Shown: piece by piece, positions 63,351 to 64,000 of the stretch
Layout: each line of letters starts with the position of its first letter
How positions within the stretch are numbered: the first letter of the stretch is position 1
NCBI RefSeq assembly: GCF_013409365.1
Contig: NZ_JACCBA010000001.1
Coordinates: 5,022,001 to 5,086,000, forward strand
Source: Actinomadura luteofluorescens
GTDB lineage: Bacteria; Actinomycetota; Actinomycetes; Streptosporangiales; Streptosporangiaceae
Length of the DNA: 64,000 nt
Direction of reading: 5' to 3'
Program-made: the position numbers and the translations under genes
Notes under the pieces: model-generated
Seen by the model: only the letters and a program-made list of their open reading frames with translations
Told to the model about the DNA's origin: nothing
Databases searched by the model: none

Positions 63351-63578
63351 ATGAAACCCACCGGCCCCGCCCGACGGCGACACCTGCCCACCAGCCCCTT
63401 CAAACCCCCGCCCGCCGCTCCGCCGGCCAAGGAGTTCACGCTCGACGACCAGGTCACGCACGACAAGTACGGGCTCGGGCGCGTCCTGGAGGTCGAGCCG
63501 GGCAACGCCGTCCTGGTCGACTTCGGGACACGGAAAGTGAAGATCCTGTCACCGTTCACGAAGCTTTTCAGGCTCTGA
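63351..63578 (+). CDS. Small protein resembling the UvrD/PcrA C-terminal (tudor-like) domain
   Basis: A 75-residue protein. After a basic, Pro-rich N-terminus, FTLDDQVTHDKYGLGRVLEV with AVLVDFGTRKVKILSPF matches the pattern of the SH3/tudor-like domain that ends UvrD/PcrA helicases and binds RNA polymerase. Here it stands alone. The basic N-terminus suggests nucleic-acid contact. The ATG at 63351 has GAGG just 3-4 bases upstream. Confidence 0.7.
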   Translation: MKPTGPARRRHLPTSPFKPPPAAPPAKEFTLDDQVTHDKYGLGRVLEVEPGNAVLVDFGTRKVKILSPFTKLFRL

Positions 63579-63704
63579 GAAACCGCCGGGGACCCGGCAC
63601 GGCACGGCCCGCACAGACGGGGCGGGCGAGCGCCGCCGGCCGGGCCCGACAGGCCCGCGCAGGCCGTTCTCCCGGGCGGCAACGGCGCCGCCGCCGCGTC
63701 GGAC

Positions 63705-64000
63705 TCAGCCCGACGACTGCGGTCGGAGGGTGGGCTCGGCGACTCCCGGCGGGGCGCTCGGGAGGTGCGCCCCGGCCACCTCGATCACCCGGGCGGCCAT
63801 GTCGGAGAACAGCAGCATCTGGCGCGCGGTCGCCGGGCTGAACGGCTCCGCGCCGACCCGTCCGAGGACGGCGAGCACTCCCCGGGTGGCCTCCCCCGTC
63901 TCCAGCGGCAGGATCAGGATGGGACCAGCGGGAAGGCCGGTGAGCGTCTGATCGGCGGCGATCCGCGCTGACACGGCCCGGCGGGACGTGTACGCGCGGC
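63705..64000 (-). CDS. GAF-domain protein, C-terminal part
   Basis: The last 98 residues of a gene that runs off the right edge. ILILPLETGEATRGVLAVLG followed by PFSPATARQMLLFSDMAARV is the second half of a GAF domain, with a short tail rich in Pro and Ser. The chain stops right after the domain, so it ends with a GAF domain rather than continuing to a kinase. It may be a stand-alone sensor or a truncated DevS-like one; what precedes it cannot be seen. Confidence 0.65.
   Translation of the reverse strand, partial: RAYTSRRAVSARIAADQTLTGLPAGPILILPLETGEATRGVLAVLGRVGAEPFSPATARQMLLFSDMAARVIEVAGAHLPSAPPGVAEPTLRPQSSG

Noticed and set aside
63705..64000. Identification of the final gene as the DevS kinase of the dormancy island.
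   Set aside because: Only part of a GAF domain is visible and the protein ends right after it, without a kinase domain.

Overview
The window is very GC-rich, with dense, often translationally coupled genes (ATGA and TGATG junctions), many GTG starts, and families that point to a filamentous actinomycete: LitR/LitS light regulators, XRE-DUF397 pairs, DUF1918, DUF2267, two-domain universal stress proteins and Tat-exported beta-propellers. I would place it in the Streptosporangiales/Thermomonosporaceae or a relative, but no rRNA or tRNA gene is present to fix the taxonomy.

Layout. 1-6.6 kb is a light-response cluster: the start of a phytoene desaturase, an epimerase-like protein, a DNA photolyase and a TspO protein on the minus strand, divergent from a MerR/B12-type LitR regulator, a LitS-like ECF sigma factor and a DUF523-DUF1722 protein. 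6.7-9.1 kb holds a drug-type MFS exporter and an HD-domain (p)ppGpp-hydrolase-like protein. 9.1-11 kb is a gene graveyard with remains of an ECF42 sigma factor, a DGPF/YCII protein and a DUF6069 protein, next to an IS5-type transposase. 11.8-15.8 kb is a lower-GC restriction-modification island: NaeI-like endonuclease, Vsr nuclease, C5 methyltransferase and an unknown 268-residue protein.

16-40 kb is a stress or dormancy island whose families match the DosR regulon of Mycobacterium: long HPF, DUF1918, a PRPP-synthetase-like protein, erythromycin-esterase family, universal stress protein, phosphoribosyltransferase-hydrolase fusion, DUF2267, eRF1-like protein, an iron-sulfur photolyase-like protein and the cydABDC cytochrome bd operon. 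DosR-like palindromes (GGGAC-N4-GTCCC or close variants) lie in front of three of its transcription units. PolX, a 5-oxoprolinase-type enzyme and a serine hydrolase sit among them.

40-54.8 kb is ordinary accessory DNA: a TetR regulator and an SDR sharing an operator, exported enzymes, a giant LuxR regulator with a hydrolase-SDR pair, a frameshifted XRE regulator with its DUF397 partner, and a WYL regulator opposite RidA. 54.9-58.8 kb is the most unusual part: three overlapping genes for a Nudix/winged-helix regulator, an MTA/SAH-nucleosidase-like protein and a membrane protein. The last two share a short motif, and a near-perfect operator lies in front of the operon. I regard this as the best candidate for an undescribed nucleotide-signalling or conflict system. 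The window ends with an exported propeller, an unknown protein, a DEAD-box helicase, cspA with an attenuator-like leader, a small SH3-like protein and the end of a GAF-domain gene. I found no CRISPR array and no tRNA.
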